In this document: piece after piece, positions 53,608 to 62,085 of the stretch
Numbering within the stretch: the first letter of the stretch is position 1
Layout of the letters: each line of letters begins with the position of its first letter
NCBI GenBank assembly: GCA_009780235.1
Contig: WRAK01000001.1
Location: 1 to 64,000, forward strand
Length of the DNA stretch: 64,000 bases
Reading direction: 5' to 3'
Source: Oscillospiraceae bacterium
GTDB lineage: Bacteria > Bacillota > Clostridia > Oscillospirales > Oscillospiraceae
Translations under genes and position numbers: made by a program
The notes under the pieces: model-generated
Database searches by the model: none
Seen by the model: the letters and a program-made list of their open reading frames with translations, nothing else
What the model was told of the DNA's origin: nothing

Positions 53608-54102
53608 CTACCGCCTGCCGCCGTGACCGCCCCGATGTCCGCCGTGATGACCGCGTCCGCCGTAGCCGCCCCGAAACCCGCGCCGCCGCGGCCCGAACCA
53701 CGGGCCGCCCCAACCCCAATAGGGCCAGCCCCAGCCCCACGGGCCAAGTCCCAACCCCAGAGCCAGAGGCGCAAGCGGTGCCATGGCCTCTACTGCGGCC
53801 ATATCGTCTCCGGCGGAGGAAATGAGCAGGATTTTTACCATGTCCCGCATGGTGTCCTCGGTGTGTCCCTGCGGCATCTGATGCAGCACGCCGCTGTCGT
53901 GCATAACCCGGTTCGCCAGCACATGCAGTTGGTCATGGCTCATGCGCCCGATGTCGCCGTGCGCCATATGCGCACGCTCGATGTGGGGTATGAGCAAAAT
54001 ATGCAAATCCGCATGATGCCGATGCGACGGGTGATGGTGTCGATGATGATGTTCCATGGGATGATTGTGATGATGCTCCATGGAGTGATGATGTTCGTGC
54101 AT
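53608..54102 (-). CDS. Histidine-rich protein with Gly/Arg/Trp-rich tail
   Basis: This 164-aa protein has three parts. Residues 1-32 hold 15 or more histidines (MHEHHHSMEHHHNHPMEHHH). The middle (about 33-105) is a helical domain with repeated HI..AHMAHGDIGRMSHDQLHV and two further helices. The end (about 115-164) is a GLGLGPWGWGWPYWGWGGPW run followed by GGYGGRGHHGGHRGGHGGRR. Nickel, zinc or copper binding is likely from the histidines. No signal peptide is visible. I do not recognise the family. AAAGGAG is 13 bases before the ATG, a long spacing. Codon use fits the neighbours. Confidence 0.7.
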   Translation of the reverse strand: MHEHHHSMEHHHNHPMEHHHRHHHPSHRHHADLHILLIPHIERAHMAHGDIGRMSHDQLHVLANRVMHDSGVLHQMPQGHTEDTMRDMVKILLISSAGDDMAAVEAMAPLAPLALGLGLGPWGWGWPYWGWGGPWFGPRRRGFRGGYGGRGHHGGHRGGHGGRR

Positions 54103-54263
54103 ATGTAGAAAGATACTCCTTTACATTGGGATAGTATATTGTATGGGGGTTGGGGGTGAGGTGCTACTGTGTAGGGGCGGCCATTGGCCGCCCGCCGTTT
54201 CAAATCTATGCCAACACACAAAACAGCGAAGCCTCGGCCTCATGTTGTCAAGGGGTGTAACAT

Positions 54264-54301
54264 AAAAAAACGACACAGAGCTTGATTTTGCTCTGTGTCG
54301 T
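54264..54301 (-). terminator. Terminator of the AT-rich membrane protein gene
   Basis: ACGACACAGAGC (54270-54281) pairs with GCTCTGTGTCGT (54290-54301). On the minus strand a T run follows (54264-54269). The rest of the gap to the His-rich gene holds a family A half (TGTAGGGGCGGCCATTGGCC, 54171). Confidence 0.9.
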
Positions 54302-54370
54302 AGCTAGTTTTGCCCATCACGCAATGGGGATTTTCCTTGTATCGAGTTTAGAAATGCTTATTATGTATGG

Positions 54371-54925
54371 TTATTTAGCGAAGCGAGTCTGAATTGTTTG
54401 TGCGATACGAATGTCTTTGGAAAAGAAAAAGATTTTGCCTTTGGTTACTTCTACAATACGATCTTCAAAGATATTGTCCGCAACCATATGGCTTTGCGTG
54501 CTAAGAACTGAAATTGATAATTGTCCTATTGGTTCCGTGGGGTTTAAGTAAATTTCATGAATAGCCGAAAAAGAAATGGTTTGACTGGTGTTGTTATTAT
54601 TGTGGTTGATTGTTATTGTGCGGAGAGTTACAACCCATTCACATCCACCTTTTGTGTCGTAGTCATATGAACGTAGGTGTACTGCATTGGTTCTCTTATC
54701 AATATAAGATTCTGCCCCTACGTTTTCAGGAATTACTGTTTGATTATAGGTGCGTATTGCCCTGTTTTTGAAAAAAGAGCGAACGCCAAAAATGATGAGC
54801 CCCAGAAACACGACTGCTGCCGAAAGAACGTAAAGACTATCTTCATCTAAATCTAGGTAAACACTTAGAAAAACAAAGCTAATAAACAAAAGTGCAATAA
54901 TTATTCCAACAATCCATTTTTTCAT
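54371..54925 (-). CDS. Two-span membrane protein of unknown function
   Basis: This 184-aa protein has two N-terminal membrane spans (about 5-22 and 32-50) and a cytoplasmic beta-rich domain (about 65-184). That domain looks like a small PH/YdbT-type fold (VVTLRTITINHN, IHEIYL, VEVTKGKIFFFSK). Its DNA is clearly more AT-rich than the neighbours, with asparagine-rich NHNNNNTSQT and AT-ending codons, which hints at transfer. GGGAGGTGAG precedes the ATG. The family is not recognised. Confidence 0.7.
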   Translation of the reverse strand: MKKWIVGIIIALLFISFVFLSVYLDLDEDSLYVLSAAVVFLGLIIFGVRSFFKNRAIRTYNQTVIPENVGAESYIDKRTNAVHLRSYDYDTKGGCEWVVTLRTITINHNNNNTSQTISFSAIHEIYLNPTEPIGQLSISVLSTQSHMVADNIFEDRIVEVTKGKIFFFSKDIRIAQTIQTRFAK

Positions 54926-55410
54926 AGGCTCACCTCCCTATTATAAATTCGGCATAATCGCCCCGCCGTCTGCTGACAACGTAACGAAGATTACTACACA
55001 GAAGTATATCACAACTCAAGCCAGAAGTCCACTTTGGGAATGGGGGTACGCAATGCGTACCCCCACGCTGTTCTAGTGTTCCATCTCCCAAGGCTAAATC
55101 GGATATGATAGAATCCTCTTGTGGCACTTTCGGGTGTTGCTTTGTGGGAACGGCGGGAACCTTTCCGAGACGAACGCCGTTCCCCGCTTTATTGGCCTTT
55201 GTTGCCCGCACGGGCGAGGTCACGTCGTCTTTTTGAGTATCACCTGCCCCTCTGCGAAACCGATGAAACCGTTGCGGATGAGCCGTTTGCGCCTTGTTGT
55301 AGTAGGTGTTTTATGCAACACCCCTTTATAGTATAGCCCCTCCCTCGCAAGCGAAGCGGCCTAAGGGCAAGGACGGCCATCCCTATCCCCCGCAACAAAA
55401 AATCAAAAAC
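54926..55410. other. Gap before the MacAB-like operon
   Basis: No gene is convincing. A GGGGGTACGCAATGCGTACC palindrome followed by CCC lies at 55043-55065. A GGAACGGCGGGAAC / GAACGCCGTTCC inverted pair lies at about 55147-55184. A CCTCGCAAGCGAAGCGGCC fragment of the GAGGGGGC repeat family lies at about 55343. The remainder looks like decayed unique sequence. Confidence 0.45.
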
Positions 55411-55453
55411 TTCACAAAAACTTCACCCATCTCACAGCAAAATCATGTATAAT
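55411..55453 (+). promoter_or_regulatory. Promoter with OmpR/PhoB-type direct repeats
   Basis: TATAAT at 55448-55453 is preceded by TTCACA (55411) and TTCACC (55422), 11 bases apart, and CTCACA (55431). There is no good -35 at 17 bases, which fits an activated promoter bound by a response regulator. Confidence 0.6.
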
Positions 55454-55487
55454 AAAAAATTAGGCAAACCAATCAGGAGGAATCCCC

Positions 55488-57422
55488 ATGCGACACAACA
55501 TAAAAAAACGCCGCCTACCGCTCCTTATCGGCGCAGGCGTACTGCTCGTAGCTCTGGCCCTCATCATCCTGCTCCCCGGCGATGGAGGCGAAGCCCGTGC
55601 GCAGGGCAGCGTGGCGTCCGCCGAGGCGACTATCGGCACGCTCGCCACCACGGTGACGGGAACGGGTAATCTCGAAACAGAAACAGGCCAAGCCGTCCGC
55701 ATCCCCGCAGGGCTGACGGTGGACGATGTCCTTGTCGCCCCCGGCGATATTGTAGCGGCGGGGGATGTGCTTGCGACCTTTGACCTCGGCTCCATACAAA
55801 GCCGAATCGCCGCTGTCCAAGCCGAGTTGGACGAGCTTGACCGCGAAATCGAACGTGTTCGCACCGATACGGAGCCGACGACGATTACCACGAGAGTATC
55901 CGGCACGGTCGAAGCGGTCTTTGCAGAGACGGATGACCGCGTTACCGATACCATGCTCGCACACGGAGCCTTGCTCATCATTGCCATCGACGGATCTGAG
56001 GAAACCCTCGCCGTGACAGGCACGTCCGGCCGCATCTCCCGTGTCCACGTGGGCGTGGGCGACCGTGTCCGCGCGGGTGCGATGCTGTTCACACTCGCCG
56101 ATGTAGACGCGTCTCCCGCACATCGGGAACTCGTCCGTGAACGCACGGAGCAAGCTGAGATTCTGCTCAGTCTCCTGCGCTTGGCCGAAAATGGCACACT
56201 CACGGCGGCTTTTGACGGCATCGTGGAGAGCGTCGCCATCGGCGATGCGGCATCCGGCTCCGCAAGTCCCGGCATCCCCGGCAACATCCCGGCAGGGCTG
56301 CCGCCCGGTATGTTCGGGATGCTCAACGACATGCCTGACGGGGAAGATGTCCGTGTCGTGCGGCTATCGAACACCGACATGGAGCCGCTTACTACGCCGA
56401 CACCACCGGCACCACCGACACCACCGCCGTCAAACACCGAACTCACCAACATAGCAGACCTTATCCTCGCCCCGCCCGTTACGGGGCAGACACCCCAGAC
56501 TACCGTGTCAGGCACAGGTTATACAGGCACCGTTCAATGGATTCCGTCCTCGGCTATATTCACACCCGGCACGACCTACACGGCTCTCATTATCCTCACA
56601 CCCGGCACAGGCTATACGTTCGGCCCGGCGGCATTGGACGATGTTCGTGCGGGCAACTTTCCGACCCCCGGCGCAACTGTCGTGGGGGCGGAACTCATGT
56701 TCAACGCACTTGCCGTAACCGTCACATTCCCGCCCACCGCAGGCGGCGGGGGAGGGGGCTTCCCCGGACTGCCGGACCTCCCCGACTTCAACATGCCCTC
56801 CTTTAATATGCCCTCTTTCAATATGCCGAACATAGACGCAAGCGCGTTCGCAGGCATGGACGGCGGCGCGGCAAGCCCGAACGAAATCACCGCGTTCACC
56901 ATCGCCGCGGCGGACACCATGCAGCTCGTTGTTGTCATAGATGAGCGGGACATCCTGAGCCTCGAAGTCGGCCAGCGTGCCGAGGTCAGCTTAGACGCCA
57001 TCGAGGGCGAACTCTTCGGCGGCGAAATTTCCCGCATCAACACCTCGGGAACAGCCGCAGGAGGCGGCGCACGGTATGAGGTTGAAATCACCATCCCCCG
57101 CACGCCTCAAATGCTCCCGGGTATGAGTGCGTCGGCGGTTATTACTACGGATGAAGTCTTTGATATCTTGCTCATCCCCGTGGAAGCCGTTCAAGAGGAG
57201 GGCGGGCGTATCTACGTCTACACCGCCCTCATCGGCAACGAACCCACCGATCCTGTGGACGTACAGACGGGTATCTCAGACGGCCTGTACGTGGAAATTC
57301 TCCACGGTTTAAATCCGGGTGATACGGTGTACTACATTGTCATCGAGACCTTCCGCTGGCCGCATTGGGGCATGGGTCCCGGTTGGGGCGGTGGCGGCGG
57401 CGGAGGTGGCGGCACCCAATGA
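55488..57422 (+). CDS. Periplasmic-adaptor-type export protein (MacA-like) with inserted domain
   Basis: This 644-aa protein is the adaptor of a MacAB-type exporter. A membrane anchor (about 9-30) is followed by a lipoyl-like half-motif (RIPAGLTVDDVLVAPGDIVA, about 68-87), a helical hairpin (AELDELDREIERVR) and beta-barrel parts (VGDRVRAGAMLF; later VVIDERDILSLEVGQRAEVS). Between about residues 300 and 463 is an insert not usual in MacA. It comprises a proline/threonine spacer, a domain with VSGTGYTGTVQWIPSSAIFT of the kind found in surface proteins, and a thrice-repeated FNMPSFNMPSFNMP segment. A glycine run ends the protein. AGGAGG precedes the ATG. The next gene overlaps (ATGA). Confidence 0.88.
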   Translation: MRHNIKKRRLPLLIGAGVLLVALALIILLPGDGGEARAQGSVASAEATIGTLATTVTGTGNLETETGQAVRIPAGLTVDDVLVAPGDIVAAGDVLATFDLGSIQSRIAAVQAELDELDREIERVRTDTEPTTITTRVSGTVEAVFAETDDRVTDTMLAHGALLIIAIDGSEETLAVTGTSGRISRVHVGVGDRVRAGAMLFTLADVDASPAHRELVRERTEQAEILLSLLRLAENGTLTAAFDGIVESVAIGDAASGSASPGIPGNIPAGLPPGMFGMLNDMPDGEDVRVVRLSNTDMEPLTTPTPPAPPTPPPSNTELTNIADLILAPPVTGQTPQTTVSGTGYTGTVQWIPSSAIFTPGTTYTALIILTPGTGYTFGPAALDDVRAGNFPTPGATVVGAELMFNALAVTVTFPPTAGGGGGGFPGLPDLPDFNMPSFNMPSFNMPNIDASAFAGMDGGAASPNEITAFTIAAADTMQLVVVIDERDILSLEVGQRAEVSLDAIEGELFGGEISRINTSGTAAGGGARYEVEITIPRTPQMLPGMSASAVITTDEVFDILLIPVEAVQEEGGRIYVYTALIGNEPTDPVDVQTGISDGLYVEILHGLNPGDTVYYIVIETFRWPHWGMGPGWGGGGGGGGGTQ

Positions 57423-58087
57423 TAAGTTTCCAAGACGTCACCAAGACCTATCACATCGGCGGTGAGGAAGTCCGCGCCTTAGACGGTGCCACCCTCCACA
57501 TTGCCAAGGGCGAGTTTGTAGCTATCATCGGCCCGTCGGGCAGCGGGAAGAGTACACTCATGAACATCATGGGCTGTCTCGATATCGCCGACAGCGGGGT
57601 CTATGAACTGGACGGCCAACGCATCGAACAGTACACCGAGGGCGAGTTGGCGCGCATCCGCAACCGCAAAATCGGCTTCATTTTCCAGAGTTTCAACCTG
57701 CTCTCCCGCATGACGGCGGCGGAGAATGTGGAACTGCCGCTCATTTATCAAGGACTTTCCCCTGCGAAGCGGCGGCAGCGGGTGGAGGAGGTTATGGCCC
57801 TCGTCGAACTCACCGACCGCAAAAAGCATAAACCCACGGAATTATCCGGCGGCCAGCAGCAACGTGTCGCCGTCGCCCGTGCGCTCGCCACGCACCCCAG
57901 TCTGCTCCTGGCCGACGAGCCGACGGGCAACCTCGACTCCCGCACGGGCAAGGAAATCATGGCACTTTTTCACCGGCTCCACGCCGAGGGCAACACGATC
58001 GTACTCATCACCCACGATCAGACAGTCGCCGACCAAGCCCGCCGCCGCATCAAGATTAGTGACGGCAGGGTAGAGGAGGTGGCCTAG
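57419..58087 (+). CDS. ABC transporter ATPase, MacB/LolD type
   Basis: This 222-aa ATPase has Walker [10 protein letters not shown] (about 38-46), the signature LSGGQQQR, Walker [13 protein letters not shown], and the [13 protein letters not shown] stretch typical of MacB/LolD/FtsE relatives. The ATG at 57419 overlaps the stop of the adaptor gene. It powers the mechanotransmission-type permease encoded next. Confidence 0.95.
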   Translation: MISFQDVTKTYHIGGEEVRALDGATLHIAKGEFVAIIGPSGSGKSTLMNIMGCLDIADSGVYELDGQRIEQYTEGELARIRNRKIGFIFQSFNLLSRMTAAENVELPLIYQGLSPAKRRQRVEEVMALVELTDRKKHKPTELSGGQQQRVAVARALATHPSLLLADEPTGNLDSRTGKEIMALFHRLHAEGNTIVLITHDQTVADQARRRIKISDGRVEEVA

Positions 58088-58088
58088 T

Positions 58089-59273
58089 ATGGGTATGCTT
58101 TGGCAATGTATTAAAATGGCTTTGAAAGCCATCTCGGCTAACAGAATGCGGGCTTTCCTCACCATGCTCGGTATCATCGTGGGTGTGCTCGCGCTCGTGG
58201 TGTTGGTCTCGCTCGTCACCAGCGCGGGCGATGCCGTGACCGAGCAAGTCGAAGGTCTCGGCACGGACTTAATCCGTGTCACCGTCCTCGCTGACGGCGG
58301 CAGACCGCTCCGCCTCGATGAACTCAGCACCTTCACCACCCATGAGGATATCGGCGCGGTCGCACCGCTCAACCAAATCACAGGTACCGCCCGCAACGGC
58401 CACGAGAGCGGACGTGCCACCGTTTCCGGCACAACACCGAGCTACTACGGCATCTCCGGCCTGACGCTCACAGGCGGTCGCTTCCTCCGCACTTCGGACG
58501 TGGAAAATAACACCCACGTCGCCATCATTGCCGAACAGGCGGCCGAGGAACTCTTTGGCACAACGGAGGTTGTCGGCGCAACGCTTTCACTCAACGGCCG
58601 ACCGTTCACCATCGTCGGCACCGTGGAAGACCAAGAGACGCTGACGAACCTCCTCATGCCCGGCTTCACCGTCTACGTCCCTTATACCACGGCCATCCGC
58701 ATGGAGGGGCTGCCCGGTGCGGTGACCACGATGTTGGTCTCCGCCGCAGACGGCGACATGAACGCCGCCGAGGCCGCCATGGAGGAGATGCTGCTGGAAC
58801 GCTTCCGCCGCAACCCGGAAGCCTTCGGTATGTTCAACCAAGCCCTCATGGCCGAGGCGATGGACGAAATCACCGGCCTGCTCGCCAACCTCTTGGGCGG
58901 CGTGGCGGCGATTAGCCTGCTCGTGGGCGGCATCGGCATTATGAATATCATGTTGGTCTCCGTCACGGAGCGAACGAAAGAAATCGGCGTGAGAAAAGCC
59001 ATCGGGGCGGGGCGGTGGAGTATTATGCTCCAGTTTTTGATTGAAGCTCTGGTGATTTGCCTCATCGGCTGCCTGATTGGCGTTGCCGTATCGTGGGGCA
59101 TCCTGCAAATCGCCTCCGCTCTGGTCGGGGATGTGATGGACTTCCACCTCTCGCCGGGTGTGATAGCCGTTGCAGTAGCGTTTTCGGTGTTTATTGGGCT
59201 GGTGTTTGGCTTGTACCCGGCGAATCAGGCGGCGAAGAAGCGGCCGATTGAGGCGTTAAGGTATGAGGGGTAG
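58089..59273 (+). CDS. MacB-like ABC permease
   Basis: This 394-aa permease has the MacB layout: one N-terminal span (about 20-40: MRAFLTMLGIIVGVLALVVL), a large extracytoplasmic domain (about 45-270) and three C-terminal spans with GGIGIMNIMLVSVTERTKEI followed by GVRKAIGA. It starts one base after the ATPase stop. With the adaptor it should export peptides, lipids or antibiotics. The substrate is unknown. Confidence 0.95.
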   Translation: MGMLWQCIKMALKAISANRMRAFLTMLGIIVGVLALVVLVSLVTSAGDAVTEQVEGLGTDLIRVTVLADGGRPLRLDELSTFTTHEDIGAVAPLNQITGTARNGHESGRATVSGTTPSYYGISGLTLTGGRFLRTSDVENNTHVAIIAEQAAEELFGTTEVVGATLSLNGRPFTIVGTVEDQETLTNLLMPGFTVYVPYTTAIRMEGLPGAVTTMLVSAADGDMNAAEAAMEEMLLERFRRNPEAFGMFNQALMAEAMDEITGLLANLLGGVAAISLLVGGIGIMNIMLVSVTERTKEIGVRKAIGAGRWSIMLQFLIEALVICLIGCLIGVAVSWGILQIASALVGDVMDFHLSPGVIAVAVAFSVFIGLVFGLYPANQAAKKRPIEALRYEG

Positions 59274-59917
59274 GTGAGAACGCAGGAAAGGGCGGCGTAG
59301 CGTGTAGTTATGCCGTCCTTTTTGTTGATACGTTTGTTTCGCCTCGCCGGCGGGGCCTTGCTTTTTGCTTGTGTAAAAAAGTAAGCAAAAATGCGACTCA
59401 GGGGCTGCGCCCTTGGGAACCCGCTGCGGGTTCTTACGCTCAATGAAACGTCGTACTCGTGTGGCGTTATGAATTACGCGCCATACACGCCTTATTATGT
59501 TTGCGGGCAGACTCTACCCGGGCGTTCTTCTCCCGCGCGCGGACGGGGTGGTTTGGTGGATACAGAAGCCCTCCAAGTTCTCACTTGCCTGCAAGCGCGA
59601 GCCCTTTTGCCGAAAACACCTTCATCCGGCGGGCGAGCCGGAAGATGTTGCGTTGCATCTACCGCGAGCGAAAAGTCAAAGTAAGGCCCCGCCGGCGGGG
59701 CCTTACCAACGCAATAACAACATGAAACGCACGGACGACCGAGGCTGTCGCCCCTGCAATATGGCTCTGTGGTTTAAAACAACAAAAAGAGCAAGGAACA
59801 GTCCGTTTGGGATATCCCCCCAAGAAAAATATAGAAAAATCCCCTTGCATCCGCCACCAAAACCTGATAAACTATATAAGTGAAAAAATTAACCAAAGAC
59901 AAGGAACCAACAAAGTG
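59274..59917. repeat. 644-base gap with a long dispersed repeat
   Basis: GCCGGCGGGGCCTT (59348) and AAGGCCCCGCCGGCGGGGCC (59683-59702) bound about 340 bases. These begin AAAAGTAAGCAAAAATGCGA then CTCAGGGGCTGCGCCC and include TGGCGTTATGAATTACGCGC. This has the look of a widespread Clostridial intergenic element; short frames in it are not convincing. A CGGACGACCGAGGCTGTCGC fragment (59731) precedes the regulator. Confidence 0.5.
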
Positions 59918-61963
59918 ATGCCGACAATCAAAGACATAGCAGAACTCGCTGGCGTTTCCATCTCAACGGTTTCGCACGTTGTGAACCAAACGAGATACGT
60001 CAGCCCCGAGCTTGTGGAAAAAGTCGAACGTGCAATACATCAATTCGAGTATCCGCCGAATTTCGTCGTAAAAAAACAGAAAAGTGCGCAGGAAAACCAG
60101 AAGAGCGGGAAGGGCATCGTCTTCCTGAAGTCCGGCCATAACAGCTTCTTCGGTCAGAGCGTGGAACAGAAAATCCTGCAAGGACTAAAAAAATCCGGCT
60201 ACTTCCTGCTCACCGCAAACTACCAAGACCCCGGCCAATTCCGTGAACTGGACGAGACCATCCTGTCTCACCCCGGTATCGTCGGACTAATCGCCTTTCC
60301 GGGGAACACGCCGGAGACTATGCTGCAAGTGCTGCAGAGAAAAAAACTCCCGCTCGTGATGATTTCCAACGTCATAGACGGCATCTCGGCAAACTATATT
60401 GCCTCCGACTCCGAGGGCGGCACCTACCGCGCACTCATGCACCTCATCCGCAACGGGCATGAACACATTGCCTTTCTCTGCGAAGACTTTGGCGAAAAAA
60501 CAAACCGCTACAAGGGCTTCAGCCGTGCGATGGAGGAGAGCGGTCTGCCCCGAGACCCGGGCCTGCTCCGCACAGGCCTGACCACACAAGAAAAAATCTA
60601 CGCCGCCCTCGACGAAATGTTCGAGCGCAAAGTCCCCCCCACGGCCGTATTCGCCGGGACGCATTCCATTGTCGCCCCGCTGTTCCAGTACATGAACCTG
60701 CATAATATCCATTGCCCGAAAGACCTCTCTGTCATCGGCTTCAACGACTTCGAGTGGGCCACGCTGAACTCACCGCCCATCACGATTGTGCGGCAAGACG
60801 CAGACGGCATCGCCGAAGCGGCCGTGCGGCGGCTGATTGAACTCATCGAGGAACAGGCGGCAGACCGATCCGAGGACACCGAACACACCATCGTCACCCT
60901 CCCGGCTAAACTGGTCGTGCGCTCCTCGACCTCCGGTATGGCGCGGGGGCCGTTCGGCGAAAAGGCGGACTCCATCGAGTCCCTGACTCTCACGGCGCAG
61001 GAGATGGAGACGATTGCCAAGCACAATTACACCGCTGCCATCTCTTTCCACTACATGGGCAAGGCGTGGATGGACTTGACTTTGCGGGGTATTACGTCCG
61101 TGTTCAAGCAACTCAACATCTCCCTCATCGCCACCACGGACGCCCACTTCAACCCGGAACTCCAGAGCAAACAACTCGAAAGCATCTGCCTGTTAGAACC
61201 GGATGTCATCATCTCCATGCCGACGGACAACAAAAAAACCGCGCCCACGTTCCAAAAGGTGGCGCAGTCTAAGGCGAAGCTGATTCTCATCACCAACGTC
61301 CCCGACGGTCTCGCGCCGGGGGACTATGTGAGCTGCATCTCCACCAACGAACGCTCCCACGGCCGCAACATCGGGCAGGGTCTGGGGGAGTACATGACGG
61401 CGCATGGCCTGAAAAACGCCCTTTTCATCAAGCACGGAGCCGACTTCTACGGCACCAACCAAAGAGATGCCGCCGCCGAGCAAATTTTGAGTGAGGAATA
61501 CGCCCACATCAACATCTGCGGCTCGGCGAGTTTTCTGCGGGAAGAGGATGTTTACGGCCTCACGCTGAGCCTATTACAAAAGCACCCCGAGGCCGAGGCC
61601 TTGTACGTTTCATGGGATGGCCCCGCCTTAGAGGCCATGCGTGCCATCGCCGACACAGGCCGCCATATCATGCCCATCTCCACCGGCGACCTCGACTACA
61701 ACACCGCCCTAGTCATGGCCGGGGGCGGCATGATTCGAGCCATCAGCGCACAAAGCCCCTATGAACAGGGCGAAGCGATAGCCCTAGCCGCCGCAAATGC
61801 CCTGCTCGGCAAGGCGACGCCGTCTTTTGTCGGCATTGAGCCTGTGAGTGTCACACCGGATAATTTGCTGAAAGCGTGGGCGCAGATTTTCAAAGAAAAT
61901 CCGCCGACGGAGTTGCGGGAGGCTTTGAAGAAGAATATGCTGCTTCCGCCGGCGGAGGGGTGA
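59918..61963 (+). CDS. LacI-family regulator with two tandem periplasmic-binding modules
   Basis: This 681-aa protein has a LacI helix-turn-helix (IKDIAELAGVSISTVSHVVN, residues 3-22). A first sugar-binding-type module follows (about 62-330: GIVFLKSGHNSFFGQSVEQK, HEHIAFLCED, DLSVIGFNDFEW, TLNSPPITIVRQD). A second module (about 360-665: AISFHYMGKAWMDLTLRGIT, LEPDVIISMPTD, LALAAANALLG) is like a sugar-ABC-transporter binding protein. Usual LacI proteins have about 340 residues. It would bind DNA as a dimer and could sense two ligands. AAGGA lies upstream; GTG at 59915 is an alternative start. The target is unknown; a Gfo/Idh/MocA gene lies downstream and suggests sugar or polyol metabolism. Confidence 0.88.
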   Translation: MPTIKDIAELAGVSISTVSHVVNQTRYVSPELVEKVERAIHQFEYPPNFVVKKQKSAQENQKSGKGIVFLKSGHNSFFGQSVEQKILQGLKKSGYFLLTANYQDPGQFRELDETILSHPGIVGLIAFPGNTPETMLQVLQRKKLPLVMISNVIDGISANYIASDSEGGTYRALMHLIRNGHEHIAFLCEDFGEKTNRYKGFSRAMEESGLPRDPGLLRTGLTTQEKIYAALDEMFERKVPPTAVFAGTHSIVAPLFQYMNLHNIHCPKDLSVIGFNDFEWATLNSPPITIVRQDADGIAEAAVRRLIELIEEQAADRSEDTEHTIVTLPAKLVVRSSTSGMARGPFGEKADSIESLTLTAQEMETIAKHNYTAAISFHYMGKAWMDLTLRGITSVFKQLNISLIATTDAHFNPELQSKQLESICLLEPDVIISMPTDNKKTAPTFQKVAQSKAKLILITNVPDGLAPGDYVSCISTNERSHGRNIGQGLGEYMTAHGLKNALFIKHGADFYGTNQRDAAAEQILSEEYAHINICGSASFLREEDVYGLTLSLLQKHPEAEALYVSWDGPALEAMRAIADTGRHIMPISTGDLDYNTALVMAGGGMIRAISAQSPYEQGEAIALAAANALLGKATPSFVGIEPVSVTPDNLLKAWAQIFKENPPTELREALKKNMLLPPAEG

Positions 61964-61971
61964 TGGAGCGA

Positions 61972-62004
61972 TGGTAGGGGCGGCCCCATGCGGCCGCCCT
62001 TTGT
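61972..62004. repeat. Family A half element
   Basis: GGTAGGGGCGGCCCCATGCG followed by GCCGCCC lies between the regulator and the RCC1-like lipoprotein gene. AAGGAGG of the latter lies 70 bases further on. Confidence 0.6.
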
Positions 62005-62085
62005 CCTCTGCACATTACGGAACATTTTTGTCCCCAAACACGTCTAATACAACATGCCTCATCATCCGCAAGGAGGACGCCGCCA

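Noticed and set aside
59391-59725. Three overlapping short frames between the exporter and LacI-type regulator genes
   Set aside because: They overlap in different phases, lack ribosome sites and lie within what looks like a dispersed repeat.
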